Source: Craspedostauros australis (Eukaryota; Bacillariophyta; Bacillariophyceae; Mastogloiales; Achnanthaceae). From it: a stretch of DNA of 64,000 nt. The stretch spans positions 992,001-1,056,000 of the forward strand of contig JAMXDE010000014.1 in the NCBI GenBank assembly GCA_026770025.1, written 5' to 3'. A program made the position numbers and the translations under genes. The notes below the pieces were generated by a model. It was not told the DNA's origin, ran no database searches, and saw only the letters and a list, made by a program, of their open reading frames with translations. Below are positions 32,888 to 44,300 of this stretch, one piece after another (within the stretch, counting starts at the first letter, position 1; the number at the start of each line of letters is the position of its first letter).

Positions 32888-33407
32888 TGTGATATTGGTT
32901 CCAGATGTCAGCACTGTGAGACCGGCGTGTGCAGTGGTGAGATCGTGGGCTCTGGTTTGGAGGTAAATTGGTAATCGTTAGTTGTCGATTTAGTTGGTTT
33001 GCGTTGTTGAGTTGATTGAACTCTCGGTTTATGAGATGATGACGAGATGTTGTTCTGTCAGAATGCAAGTTGCAGGGTCAGCAGCATCTCCCGTGTAATT
33101 CGTCGTGATCATCATCCTCATTCGATTTGGGTCCTCGCAATACACCGTGTTGTACTTCATTTGGTCTTGGGTTGCGATGGCACTCCGAGGTCGTGCTCGG
33201 TTGGTCGATAGTTATCCAGATCCACGATCGATCCAGAATCTTCGCCGTGTTTTGATTGAACATAACACACAAGGAACATTGTTGAAAAAATGGCGCGCAT
33301 GGTTCCTGGAGTCGTGATTGATTTGAGTGAGGAACAAAATTCATTCACGACACAATTTGATCACTCTCAAGGTCACAAAGTATGCGTGTCATTGGAATAT
33401 TCCCACA
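32888..33407 (-). repeat. LTR (5' LTR of the element)
   Basis: 520 bp, identical by eye to the copy at 26505-27024; it contains the element's promoter by position. The bases just inside it (32887 downwards, CGCTTCCTCTGCGC in element orientation) do not begin TGG, so the primer is probably not a complete tRNA 3' end. Some copia elements use an internal tRNA half-molecule. Confidence 0.97.
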
Positions 33408-33412
33408 TCTCC
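33408..33412. repeat. Target site duplication (right copy)
   Basis: TCTCC, the partner of 26500-26504. Confidence 0.95.
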
Positions 33413-33419
33413 CTGCCAT
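33408..33419 (-). CDS. ADE2: Displaced ADE2 start codons
   Basis: On the minus strand, ATG GCA GGG AGA reads up to the LTR edge. Removing the element and one target copy joins this in frame to TCT TTC CAG ATC at the ADE2 body, so the native protein began MAGRSFQIAS. The insertion therefore lies about four codons into the gene. In the present arrangement the ATG reads a short way into the LTR and soon stops. An alternative is that GGCAG is a splice acceptor of an upstream exon, but the in-frame ATG makes that less likely. Confidence 0.75.
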
Positions 33420-34364
33420 GTTGCTCTTGTGGAGTTGGTATGGTATGGTACACCCGCAGTGTGGTATGATGCGAGGATGGCGTTCTGCGAGAGTGATTCA
33501 GTCGAAGAAACTGTTGCTTCGGAATAGTACAACGTCCGTGTGCGAGATCAGATGAGATGGAAAGAGCGAAGGGTATGCGGTGTTGCTGCCACTGTTGATT
33601 GTGATGTTGCCCTGCGGATACGAGCACAAACCAGACGAGTTCCTGTGTTCTTTCGCAGGTCTTGGTTGTCTGGTTGTTGGTTTGCTCGTTGGTGGATTCT
33701 GGCGTGAATGGCATCGAGCTGAGTCATGAACTGCACGTACATATGACAGACCGAACAATACCATATCAGTTTGTAATTTGCCATGGCTTCCATGAGATTG
33801 TGTTGTGATGTTGTTGAGAGTCAGTGATGTCCCTCGTTTTGATTGGCTGCTTCGGTGACACTTTTTGGCCGACAATAATCAAGAGAAGAACCTGGCGAAG
33901 CGCAGAAAGGCATTGGTCACGGACCTGCTGCCGCAGCTGTCGATCCCGTGTCATCCTGTCCTCACAGTGGTTCATGGCCGTTTCCCAACGGTATCTTTGT
34001 TTTGGCGACAGAAAGGAGGAGAGAAGCAAGAAAGCCGAACCGATGTTGCATGAGGCAGCACCTTCCAACAAGAGGACAGCACTCGGATGAGCACAAGCTT
34101 GATCGTAAGAGCCGCGCACACCCCTTGCCACTGCACCCATAAAAACACTCCTCACCTCATTCTGACTTACTCTTCTCTCCCTCCAGACTGTAATAGCAGG
34201 CCTGCGTGTTTTCCCACATCATCGAACATCTCGTGATCAACGTACCGATCCCACACCGGAGGAAAGCAGGGAAGCCAGGGTAACCAGACGACTCAACTCT
34301 CATCCATTCTGCTCTGCCCTTGGCCGTTGCTTATTCCGACGATCTCCACCAGACGATGCCAAAC
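33420..34364. promoter_or_regulatory. Divergent intergenic region, ADE2 (original) / DnaJ
   Basis: This holds the native ADE2 promoter, now cut off from the ADE2 body, and the DnaJ promoter and leader. TGGTA pentamers are at about 33437-33450, directly upstream of the displaced ADE2 ATG. No other gene is recognised. Confidence 0.45.
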
Positions 34365-35496
34365 ATGAAGAGAGCAGGAACGCTTCGATTTCTCGTGGCG
34401 GCCTTGATTTTGCGGTGGGCTCATTCGTTCGCCACCGTCCAAAGTCCTTCGAAAAGCATTCCAACAACCAGAACGCATGATGCCTACTTGAGCCGAGGAT
34501 TGACGGAAGCTGTTGCTGGCCAGAGCATCAGCTTCGGCAACAGCAATAGCAAGAGCAAGAACAACGGATTTGGCCTTTCACCGACACGATTGGCTATATC
34601 GACGTCGCCCTTCGTGATTCAGTCACCGCACCGTCAGACCAATGACTACGAGGAGGCGGGTGCCGTTGATGATGGTCAACAACATCGCGAGCAGTACAGG
34701 TCGTCCAAAAGACAAAGCAGATCCCACACCAACCGAAAGAAGCATGACTGGCTGGACGAATTCAAGACCGGATCAGGTGAAATCGTCAACCCGTATCAAA
34801 TCCTGAAGGTTGCGCGCGATGCCGACCGCAAGAGCATCAGAGCCTCTTACATCAAGATGAGCCGCAAGTTCCATCCTGATGGAGCGAGACATCGCGAGAT
34901 TCTGCCAGGGAAATGGTGAGTGGAATACTCCATGGCTCGTTGTCATTTCTTCTATTTTGCGATACTCTATCAGTGTTTCACCTTGGGGAGCCTGATACAT
35001 GCCGCATCTTCTGTGTCACGCATGAGTTCTTCCATCTGCTGGCTCCATCAGTTTCGCCCGGAACATCACCATCCGAATGCTCACAATTCGTTCTCCTTCA
35101 ATCCGTTGCATAACTCTGTCGCGCTCTCTTTTCTGCTCCAATGCAATGGTGCCTGACCTGTCGGATGTTTTCGTTCATAATGGAAATGACGACGGCAATG
35201 ACGACAACAGCAACAACTTGGAAGATGTGCGGGAAGAGTGGGAGCGCATCAGCCTGAGCTACACTATTCTGAACTGCAAGAGAACGAGGAAGCGGTACGA
35301 TCGTCACGAGGCTTTGGCGGATCCCGGACGCGCCGTGCAACGCGCAACATTGAACGCCATTGGCGGATCGTTCGCCATGGTCGGGAAGGGGATTTTCGGC
35401 GCTCTGACCAACGTGGTCCAACCGAGCAACAACGAAGCTGCCGATGATACGTCAGTCATTCGCCGCACCCATCGCGTTTCCGACGAGATTGCGTGA
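34365..35496 (+). CDS. DnaJ-domain protein, probably plastid-targeted
   Basis: Two exons, 34365-34915 and 35211-35496, 278 residues; donor ATG|GTGAGT and acceptor AACAG|C join in phase 2. The join gives GKCNNLEDVREEW, the expected sequence inside a J domain. The N-terminus MKRAGTLRFLVAALILRWAHSFATV is a signal peptide with an S-F plastid cleavage site; an ATG three codons earlier (34356) is equally possible. The J domain (about 143-225) has NPYQILKVARDADRKSI, the HPD triad at 170-172, and ends YTILNCKRTRKRYDRHE. There is no Gly/Phe or zinc region, so it is a J-domain-only (type III) co-chaperone that would stimulate an Hsp70 in the plastid or its envelope spaces. Client unknown. Confidence 0.85.
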
Positions 35497-36602
35497 GGCA
35501 AGGAAGATCCATCGTCGTGCAAGTACTCGTGCTCAAAGCGACGTGAGCTCCGAGCACGATTACGCAAACACCTGTTGCATTCGGGCGTCTCGCCACCCAA
35601 TTGCAACAAAACTTACGTATCTATCACCACAACCTCGCGCAGGTTCGAAGGCACGCCGTCACTCATAGCTGGTCCCGCACGATCTACAAATACGCAAACC
35701 CTGGCTGGCTGCTCATGCCTATCTCAACCTCGGGGCTGCTTCATTTGGGCAGTGATCTTATCATATCTTAGTTCTTTCTCCACGAGCACAAGCACTAGTC
35801 AAGAGTGGAGAAGTTTGATTCGAGGAGAGCAGACGCACGCATGCTTAGAGTAATGCTATATAATTTTATATTCCCAACCAACACAACAAGTATTCTACAC
35901 AACAAGCAGAGTATTGCATACCTAATCTTGCTCCTCTCTCTGGAGCCTCATTTTGACGCTTGTTTTCCGCATATACATTCAGAGAGATATCTGGAGTATC
36001 TCTTCTGTATTGTCGAGTCGTGCAGGCATGGTACTACCGTGATTCGGCTCAAGATGAAGCCTCGCGTGTTCTGATTGGCCAGAATCTCAAACTCAACCAC
36101 GTGTGACTGCGGAGTGTGACATCGTCTGGTCTTGTGGGGGCGTCACCACGACGTACGTCCTGCGTCCGCTGGCAACAGCGTGTCGGCCGTGGCGTTTCTT
36201 CTGTTTGTGCGTGTGCGTTTCTGTTTTGGGTTGATGGGTTGTCGTGATGTGGCTGTCGTGATTTGTTTGGCGGAATTCAGGAGTGGCGACAACGTCGTAT
36301 CTCCGCGCGTGAATGGATCTGGCGTTGTCCTCTCTGTGTCGCGTTTTGGTGTTGGAGATTGGCGTGGTGCATCCTTGATGTTGATGTCGTCGCCGTATCT
36401 CGTGTCTTCGTTGCCAGAGCGTCCTTGTGTCCTCTGTACCTCTTGATTTCGAACGACAATGCTCCTTGTGGCCAACAGACAGAATACTCATCGGTTCCCA
36501 TCAATCCTCCTTCTGAAACCACCACCACCACTCCTGCTCACAAACTCGATACTCGTACCACAACACACCCCATCATACACCACCCCACTCCAGTATTCCA
36601 TC
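35497..36602. other. Intergenic region between DnaJ and ACP
   Basis: No gene is recognised. An ACTCGTACCA motif at 36551-36560 lies about 45 bases before the ACP start codon. Otherwise the stretch seems to be 3' UTR and promoter sequence. Confidence 0.4.
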
Positions 36603-36920
36603 ATGAAGCTCACCATCATCGCCTCCCTCGTCGCCAGCGCCGCTGCCTTCGCCCCAGCCTTCAACGGCCGCAGCGCCCCATCCACCAGCCTCTCCGCTGA
36701 CTCCTCCAAGGTCAAGGACATCATCGTCGAACAGCTCGGATGCAAGCCTGAGCAACTCGTCCCAGAAGCCAAGTTCATCGATGATCTCGGTGCCGACTCC
36801 CTTGACACCGTCGAGCTCATCATGGCCCTTGAGGAGGAGTACGATGCCGAGATCCCAGAAGACGAGGCCGTCCTGATCACCACTGTCGGGGATGCCATCA
36901 GCTTCGTTGATAACCTTTAA
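36603..36920 (+). CDS. ACP: Plastid acyl carrier protein
   Basis: Single exon of 105 residues. [20 protein letters not shown] is a textbook bipartite plastid pre-sequence start with Phe at the cleavage point. The mature domain of about 75 residues has [18 protein letters not shown], with the serine of DSL receiving 4'-phosphopantetheine. It carries growing acyl chains for type II fatty acid synthesis in the plastid. Length and sequence are normal and nothing is odd. Confidence 0.97.
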   Translation: MKLTIIASLVASAAAFAPAFNGRSAPSTSLSADSSKVKDIIVEQLGCKPEQLVPEAKFIDDLGADSLDTVELIMALEEEYDAEIPEDEAVLITTVGDAISFVDNL

Positions 36921-39089
36921 ATTGCTGCCAAAGGCACTATCAAAGGCGCCTTGCACGCTCTGATGCAAACATTCGATGCAACATTGCGTTGCAAGGTGCA
37001 TGGTGACGAGAGAGCCTCGCTCTCCCGCGACCGCATGGCGCGACGCACGCCCGCCGCAAGCACAAAAGTGCGGGTGGCATGTCCGCACCTGCCAACGTTG
37101 TCGTCGTTGTCTCGCGACGATCGCGTCTGTAATCAATGCTAAGGACCGCAACTATTCCACGGTAAACCCATTCAGGAACAATCTGACACTGGGAAACGAG
37201 ACAGACAGTTGCAAGTAAAATAAAGAGAAAACCAACAAACATCAATCCATCACTCCTCCTCCTCCTCCTGGCATCAACAATCGCGCCGCTCGGAGCAATA
37301 GCGAAATCACATTCACAGGCATGCCGAAGATGTCTTGAACAGTGTTGTCGAGCAGAGCATCTGAGTAGAATGGAGTACGTATGATAGGACAGAGAAACAC
37401 TCATGCTGCGCGTCCTGTTGCTCCTCGCCGCCCGGAGCCTTCCGCGTTGATGCCGACGTTCTGATGATGGTCATCTTGATCATGGTGATGGATGCGACGA
37501 GAAGCCACGCCTCACCATGCCAGTATCTCCCAGTATCTCGACGCCAGCTTCAGCACCAAACGAGATCCTGAACCATCAACGCGTTGGACCAAGAGATACG
37601 CGATGTTGATGTTTGGTCCCCAAAGGCAGTAAGCTCCACCAAAGATGCGGCTGACGCACGCGTGAATCCCAATCACGATAACTCAAGACTCGACGTGTTG
37701 ACATTCGTGGCCACTCTTCCTCCTTCCGATCCACCAAAGCGGAAAGAGACAGCGCTGTCAGTGTCACGATACGAGTACCTTGTGGAGGCTCGTTTGGTGG
37801 ATCGATAAAGCGGAAATAGTTAGCCGTTGGACGAGTATTGGCATCGAGACAGAGATCTGCAGGAGAGAAGCAGATGGAAATCATGCGCCACGGAAGCTGA
37901 AACATGTGGGTGGTTGGTTGGCTTGTGGAGATAGATTGCGATAGAATACAGTGCAGTGCATTTATGTTGACTATACTCTGGCCCGTTCTATGGCAGAAAA
38001 GTTGGTTGGGAGCAAGAGGATTCCTGGTGCAATGATTCTTTGACGATTGCGGAGAAGAGCAGATGACATGACACCCCGTAACGTGCACCTCCTGACGCCA
38101 TGTGTCGAGTCCACCAGAGAAGTGCATCGAGAGTCAATCCTTTCAACTCTGCACAAGGATCATGCATCAAATCTACGGCTACATTTCGACACCGAGGCCG
38201 TGTGTTTGTGACAGGTGGAATATTAGGGTTTACGCGTTTGTCTCGTGTTGCTCTGTTTGTACTTTTTTGTGGGGTTTGATTGAGTGCATGGGACGGTACG
38301 AGTTGGCCTGATTCTTTGCTCTCCCAAGCTCATGCATCATCCCGTGTTCCTCATCGCTCCGATGTCTGCTTCATGTAGCAGAAACGAGGGAGAGAGATGG
38401 TTGATGACTTGGAACCTGTGCTGTGCAAAGTGTTGTTCAGACGACGGGTGCGCGAATGTGTTGTTGAGTGGTTGATCGTTTGAGTTGGTTTATTTGTTGG
38501 TTGATAAGTAAGTATAATAGTTGATTGATTTGGTTGAATATGGTTGTTTGTTGTTGATTGGTTGTCGGTTGTTTCGATTGCCTCTGTTGCAATGGAGTAA
38601 AGTACGGACTCGAGAGAGTCGAGTCTGTAGTTGTGGTCATAGCATTGCTTCGTTCGAAGCGTTGTCTGGCTGCCTCTCTGTTGTCGTAGAGTATCGAAAG
38701 ACCCGATGGTCGTTTGTGAACAGAAGCGTGGAGAGTCGGAGGCAGATCAAAACAAACATCTGCATGAGACGACGATACGTTTGGTTTCGAGCGACGACGA
38801 CAGCGTGATGGTCTCATCGCGACATGGCGCAACGCAACGTGGCATGGCTGCACAAGGTTGGCATGACGCTAATACGTACCTGGTTGATCATCAGCCAAGT
38901 GTGATCTTCTCCTGATCGCCCGCTTCAGTCTCAGCCCGTAAAGGCGCGAGATGGTGGGCGCTTCCTGTCTTGTGCTTCATCATGACACCAGTACGGACTC
39001 TACTGGTAGTCGTACTCGTTGGGCATGACGGCACGAGCGACCGGCCTTGGTGATGTCGTCCCTGACACCCCTGCCTTGCGCGAAGGGAT
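36921..39089. other. Convergent intergenic region, 2.2 kb
   Basis: This is the largest gene-free stretch I see. It holds a CTC triplet run at about 37254-37269, a TTG/TTGGTTGAT-rich stretch at about 38460-38580, and a CGTACTCGTT motif at 39011-39020. The best open frame (37576-38127 minus, 183 codons with ATG) has no recognisable domain and odd composition (His/Ser/Pro), so I leave it uncalled. A non-coding RNA or fast-evolving gene cannot be excluded. Confidence 0.4.
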
Positions 39090-39950
39090 TTAGTTGTAAG
39101 AGACGGAGTTGACCTTTCCGGTGAGGGTCATTTTTCTGTCTCCGGCGGTCTTGATCTGGTTGACGATGTTGGCATCGGCCTCGAAGGAGAAGTCGAACTT
39201 TCCTGTGATGGAGCCGATGGCGAAGTTGCTGCTTCCCGAGACGGCGTATCCGCCGACTGGGGCGGCGCCACCTCCGGCAGAGAGGGAGTCCTTGTAGTCT
39301 GGGATTCCTGGTCCGCCGATCATGGCTGGGGCGGTTGGGAGGGAGTCCTTGTAGCTTGGGATTCCGGCTCCTCCGATCGTTGGTGGGGCACGTGGGAGGG
39401 CATCGAGGTATCCGCTGATTCCGGCACCGGATGGGTTGGCGTCGGCTCCGGTGTTGAGGTTGGAGAGGTATCCGGCGCTGGTTGGGGCAGCGTTGGCTGG
39501 GACGCCGGCAGCTGGTGCTGGCACGAAAGCTGGGGTGGAGAAGGAGGCGGCTCCGGCCTGGTTGAGGCTCTCGGCGTAGTTGGTCATTCCAGCGCCGGTG
39601 GTGGCTGGCTGGGCCGGGAGGGCATCGAGGTAGCTGCTCATGCCGGATCCGGTGGGGGCGCTGGCCGCTGGGGCATTGAGGTTGTCGAGGTAGGATCCCA
39701 CGGCGTTTCCGCCGGTTGGGGCGGAGGCAGCTGGGGCAGCGTTGAGGTTCTCGAGGTACTTGGCGCTGGTTGGCGCTGGGGCATCGAAGGATGAGGTGGC
39801 TGGCTCATCCTTGACACCGTTGGTGAAGAAGAACGGTGGGTCGGCAACAGCTGTGGCCTGGGCGGTGGCTGGCTTGGAGAGGTTGTCCAGGTAAGAGAAG
39901 GAGACGACTGGGGCAACAGTCAGGGCGACGAGGGCGGCAGTGAACTTCAT
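39090..39950 (-). CDS. Plastid Y-L-D-N-L repeat protein (putative linker/scaffold)
   Basis: Single exon of 286 residues. The signal peptide MKFTAALVALTVAPVVSF ends in a plastid-type Ser-Phe site. The rest is Pro/Ala/Gly-rich and probably disordered. It is punctuated by short motifs of the form Y-x-x-x-L: SYLDNL, KYLENL, SYLDNL, SYLDAL, NYAESL, GYLSNL, GYLDAL, SYKDSL, DYKDSL. Their tyrosines are at residues 20, 65, 87, 107, 125, 161, 181, 200 and 219. Most are spaced 18-22 residues apart, with gaps of 36 and 45 near twice that. The last 45 residues are different and strand-like (FAIGSITGKFDFSFEAD). I do not recognise a named family. Regular short sticky motifs in a disordered plastid protein recall Rubisco or antenna linkers, but this is inference only. 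Its leader contains a tandem TGTGGATTGG repeat. Confidence 0.85.
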   Translation of the reverse strand: MKFTAALVALTVAPVVSFSYLDNLSKPATAQATAVADPPFFFTNGVKDEPATSSFDAPAPTSAKYLENLNAAPAASAPTGGNAVGSYLDNLNAPAASAPTGSGMSSYLDALPAQPATTGAGMTNYAESLNQAGAASFSTPAFVPAPAAGVPANAAPTSAGYLSNLNTGADANPSGAGISGYLDALPRAPPTIGGAGIPSYKDSLPTAPAMIGGPGIPDYKDSLSAGGGAAPVGGYAVSGSSNFAIGSITGKFDFSFEADANIVNQIKTAGDRKMTLTGKVNSVSYN

Positions 39951-41375
39951 GGTGAATGGATGTGGATTGGTGTGGATTGGTGTGGATAGACGTGGAGGTG
40001 GGTTTGCGTTGCTGTGCGTGATTGTTTTTGTGCAGACTGTGTGTTTGTATTGATTTCTGTGAGAAAGCTTCAGCTCTGCGTGTCAGCATCGTTATCGCCT
40101 TGCCGTGCAGATTCGTAAAGTGTGTTGTGTCGCGTAGTGCATTGCGCGTAGTGCGAGTACCAGTGTTTACACGAAGACGAGTACGAGCATCGGCACGCAG
40201 GCGTCATCCATCGTGATGTTGGGGCGATCTTCTGTCCTCGCAATCACGCTGCCCATCCGTGCTCGCCATCACGCTGTTGGTTCTCGTGCTGCCACTGTGC
40301 GTCTGTCGTTGCCGTTGTCGTGCGTTGTCGTGCGTTGTCGTTGTCGCTGGTGTGATGGCGATTGCCGTCACTCCTGTTCTCCGTTCTCGTTTTGTTGCGT
40401 GCGCTCCGCCACACAAAGAGAGACGAGGAGACATGCAAAGGACAAAGGAATCGCGTGTGTGCCAAGTTGTCGGAAGAGTGACGTAGGAAAACCCAAACGC
40501 CACATGAGGACGAATGAGCGACGTCGCTCGAACAACAGCGAGAAAACTCAAACCGACGCCACTCATGCGTCATCCGTGTCACAACGGGGTTCGGTCATAG
40601 TGTCGAACTGTGCTTTGGTTGGAAGCATTTCGAACACGTCATCATGACTACCACCAATCAACGATGACATCAACATGTGATGATACGAAACTACGAATGC
40701 CACATGGTAAATTGTTAATATATAAATTCATGACTGAATATGATATAATTCAACAGAGACAAAAAGCACAATTTCCGTTTTGGCGAGATGGAGATGGACA
40801 CGTTTTGGACATGGTCAAGTTGGTCAATTGTGCGCGACACACCCGACTAACACGCTTTCGATCAAATAAGTCCATCCAGGATTGCGCAAATCACAGAAAG
40901 CGGTGTGAAATGACCGAAGTATCTTGATGTCGCCTCCACGACGCTCTTGGATACCATTCTCTGGTGCCTCTCACCCTTGTGGGTGTGTTCCCACCACCAC
41001 CTTTTCTCCTTCTCCTCTGGGCTGGTTGGTTTCCCTCCTGTGTTGCGGAACCGAAGCAAAGAGAGAGAGAGAGAGAGACCACAGGGATCAGCCCGAATCA
41101 GCCTGGGGAGAGTCCAAGCGAGCGCAAAGCAAGAGCACAAACAAAACAGACACATCAAGAACGAACATACCAATACGTACTCGTGCCATACCTTCCAGAG
41201 CACACACGAAGGTCTGATCTGTGTTGCATTGCATTGCATCGCATCGCATCGCATTACATTGCCTTGGATTCCATTCCATTCTATTCTCTTCCATCACAAC
41301 ACATCGCATCGGGCACCGTCACAGCATCACCGAGAGTAAATTTAGCTACAGGAAGCAAACCAATCGACAGCAGTC
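39951..41375. promoter_or_regulatory. Divergent intergenic region with many short repeats
   Basis: This holds the promoters of the repeat protein (-) and PDZ protein (+). The repeats are TGTGGATTGG at 39961-39987; GTTGTCGTGC at about 40310-40350; GA dinucleotides at 41061-41078; and GCATT/GCATC pentamers at about 41225-41258 in the leader of the PDZ gene. GTACGAGC is at 40181-40188. A local AT-rich tract is at about 40705-40760. No gene is recognised. Confidence 0.45.
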
Positions 41376-44300
41376 ATGTCGGAACACCAGAACACTCGAG
41401 CTGTGACGATACAGCGAGACGCCAAGAAGAAGTCCGGCTATGTCATCGAGAAGAATGCGGTGGGCTACTTCATGTCGGATGCCCCCGCCAAGGCTCGCGT
41501 GCGCACGGGCGATCGTGTCGTCGCCATCAACGGGGTGCGCAGCGAGAACTTCGGCACTGAGCAGGATGCCAACGACATGATCGAGACCATCCGCCTCATC
41601 GTCGTGCCCAAGGATCAGATCGAATCCTTCGACGAGGACAAGAGCAACAACTACATGACCGAGGACACGGAGGTTGCGGACGACGAGGACTCTGGAGACC
41701 AGCTTCGCAGCGAGCAAGCGTCGCCCACCAAGTCCAGCAGCAAGAAGGGCAAAGGAAAGGACAAGGACAAGGATAAAGATAAGGACAAAAGCAAGGGCAA
41801 AAGCAAGGATAAGGAGAAAGACAAGAAGGGAAAGTCCAACAAGCCACCCAAGGACAGCAAGAAGAGCCGTGTTGCCCAGGACGATGACAGCGATGACGAC
41901 ATCGATGACGATGACAGCGACGAGCGCAACGACCGCAAAAGCAAGCGCAAAGACAAAGGCAAGGACAAGGGCAAGGGCCATGACAAGGACAAGGGCAAAG
42001 ACAAGAGCAAGAGCAAGGGCAAGGATAAGGGCAAAGATAAAGGCAAGGACAAGGACAAAGGCAAAGGTGGAAGCAAAAAGAGAGGACAGCAGGATGATAG
42101 CGACGATGACGATGATTCGCCACGAAGCGGGGCTGCTGCTTCTGCTGGACCTGGCGCCACCTCCAACGCACTCGTCCTCGCACCTCAAGATGACTCGAAG
42201 CCAACTGTGAGTGAACTGCTTTTGTCTACCGAGAACTATTCTGTTGCATTCGCGAGCTGGTGTGTGTGCAAACGCATGTACCCTTGCCGGTGGTATGCTC
42301 TATGTGCTCGATTGCAACTCAGCCATTCGATCGGAAGAGTTCAAAGTCTTCATGTGCACAATGCTGCATGGTACTTGACGATGGTGCACAATGGTGCGTG
42401 GTGCACTCGCACTCACATTGTATTCTACCCATGCTTTGCTTGATTGGACGATATCTCGTCCTGCCATACCCTCCTACCCTTATGTCACAAATTCACTGAC
42501 TTCATCGAACACAGGTCCACCACTGCGACGAGTGCGGACATGACAACGTCAATCTTGAAGAAGATGAAGATGGCGACTTGGTTTGCGAGAAGTGTGACAC
42601 CGTCCTGAACGACAGCGACGAGGAGACTGACGATGGCAGCGATGATGAAGATGATGGAGGCAAGGCAAGCTCCAATCCAGCCGCTGGTGGCAACAGAAAC
42701 GTAAGTGTGCTATTACAGCAGCAGCAACAGCAGCAACGCATCTTGTGAACATCATGCTCCTGCCTGTTTCATCATGAAAGCATGAAAAGCCAGGTTGTTG
42801 CTGCATAATTCCATTCAGAATGCCTTGCCTTTGCCTTTTGCACTTACACGTTCTGGATCACACCCACTCACTACTGTTTCTCTCCTACTTTATTCCTCTG
42901 CATTCATTCTGGTGTTGCACTTCTGATCACCTCGAACAGGCGTCTGGTGGTTCGCCTGAAATCGAATGCGAGGACTGTGGTCACGTCAACGTGAACCCTG
43001 TTCGCGACGAAGATGGTGACATGGTGTGCGAGGCTTGCGGTGAAGTCCTCCCTGAAGAAGTACGTACGGCATCCCAACGACAAATGCGACCCTCCTTGTC
43101 GTCTCTCCACCAAACTCAAAGTTGTCACCACACGTACATGCTTGTATGCCTTGAGGGTCTGTTCGAATTCATGCATGCTCTACGTTGCTTGGTTGTGCCC
43201 GAAGATGGTATCGTTCAACGTCTGCGGCCATGTCCCATAGGAATTGACAATCATCCTTCATACACACCATTTCATTCCTTTCGCATGTGTGTCCCTCACC
43301 ATTCCTTCAATTATCGTTTCACGCACAACGTCACCTATAATATGCCGCCAAACCTGAACTGTCTCAATGATTCACAACGATAGCTGGCGTCCAACCCAGC
43401 AAATTCAGGCGATGTCCCCGTCACTGAATGCGAGCATTGCGGCCACCTTAACGCCAATGCCGAACGAGATGAAGAAGGAGACCTCGTTTGCGACAAGTGT
43501 GGCTACGTCATGGACGAGGCAGATGACGAAGGCAGCGATGATGAGGGTGGCGAAGAGGTAAGATATTGTCCATTTCCCTGCTGCTGTTTCTGCTCTTTTG
43601 CTGCTGAAGCTGGTGGCACCGATACTACTGTCCGTTTGGCAACGATGCAATGCAATACAATGCAATACAATTCTTGTGATACTCGCATGCATACAAGAGT
43701 GCCATACCATGCTGCTGCTCTCTCCAGAACCTCGCCAGAATGCCGCCGAGTACAGTCCCCCCTGTAAGCGTGCATTCGCCATGCGAACAGTACCGGCCGA
43801 TTGTACACATATTTGTGCCACACGCTCACCTTTCTGCTCCCGCATGAATGACACCATTCCTTGCCTCAATCATGCTTGCAATTTGCGCTCTCTCTCTCTC
43901 CCTCCATGTTGTTTTCCACTCGGTGAAATCGAAACCACGACATCACGTACGTACTGCTATACCACCATCTCACGCTGCTGTCGATCCATACACACATCCC
44001 AAAGGAACAAAACCGTGCGAATTCATCATCCAAGAAGAACCGTGGGGCAGCTGATGATGACGATGATGACGATTCCGATGAAGATGATTTCGCTGATGAT
44101 GATGACGATGATGATGGTGGCCAGGCACAACAGAAGGAGCCAAAGTCCAGAGCTGACAAGTTGAATCAGCTCAACAAGAAGAAAGAGGATGGCTCCCAAT
44201 CTGGTGATGGAAAGAATGAGTTCGGTGAGGATGGGAAACCGGTCACAGGACCGAGTGGAAAGAAGCTCACTCCAGCAGACATGTTCCAACCAGGGGACGT

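Larger units (their letters stand above)
26505..33407 (-). mobile_element. Ty1/copia-type LTR retrotransposon, complete
   Basis: A complete element of 6903 bp reads on the minus strand. It has two 520-bp LTRs (26505-27024 and 32888-33407) beginning TGTG and ending CACA, and TCTCC target duplications. Gag comes first and Pol second, in the copia order protease, integrase, reverse transcriptase, RNase H. The LTRs appear identical by direct reading and no frame is broken, so insertion is very recent and the element may be autonomous. Diatom copia elements of this type are known; the specific lineage needs a tree. It has landed just inside ADE2, in the same orientation as that gene. Confidence 0.97.

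Noticed and set aside
37576-38127. 183-codon ATG frame in the 2.2 kb gene-poor stretch
   Set aside because: His/Ser/Pro-rich, with no domain, no targeting signal and no codon regularity like the neighbouring genes.
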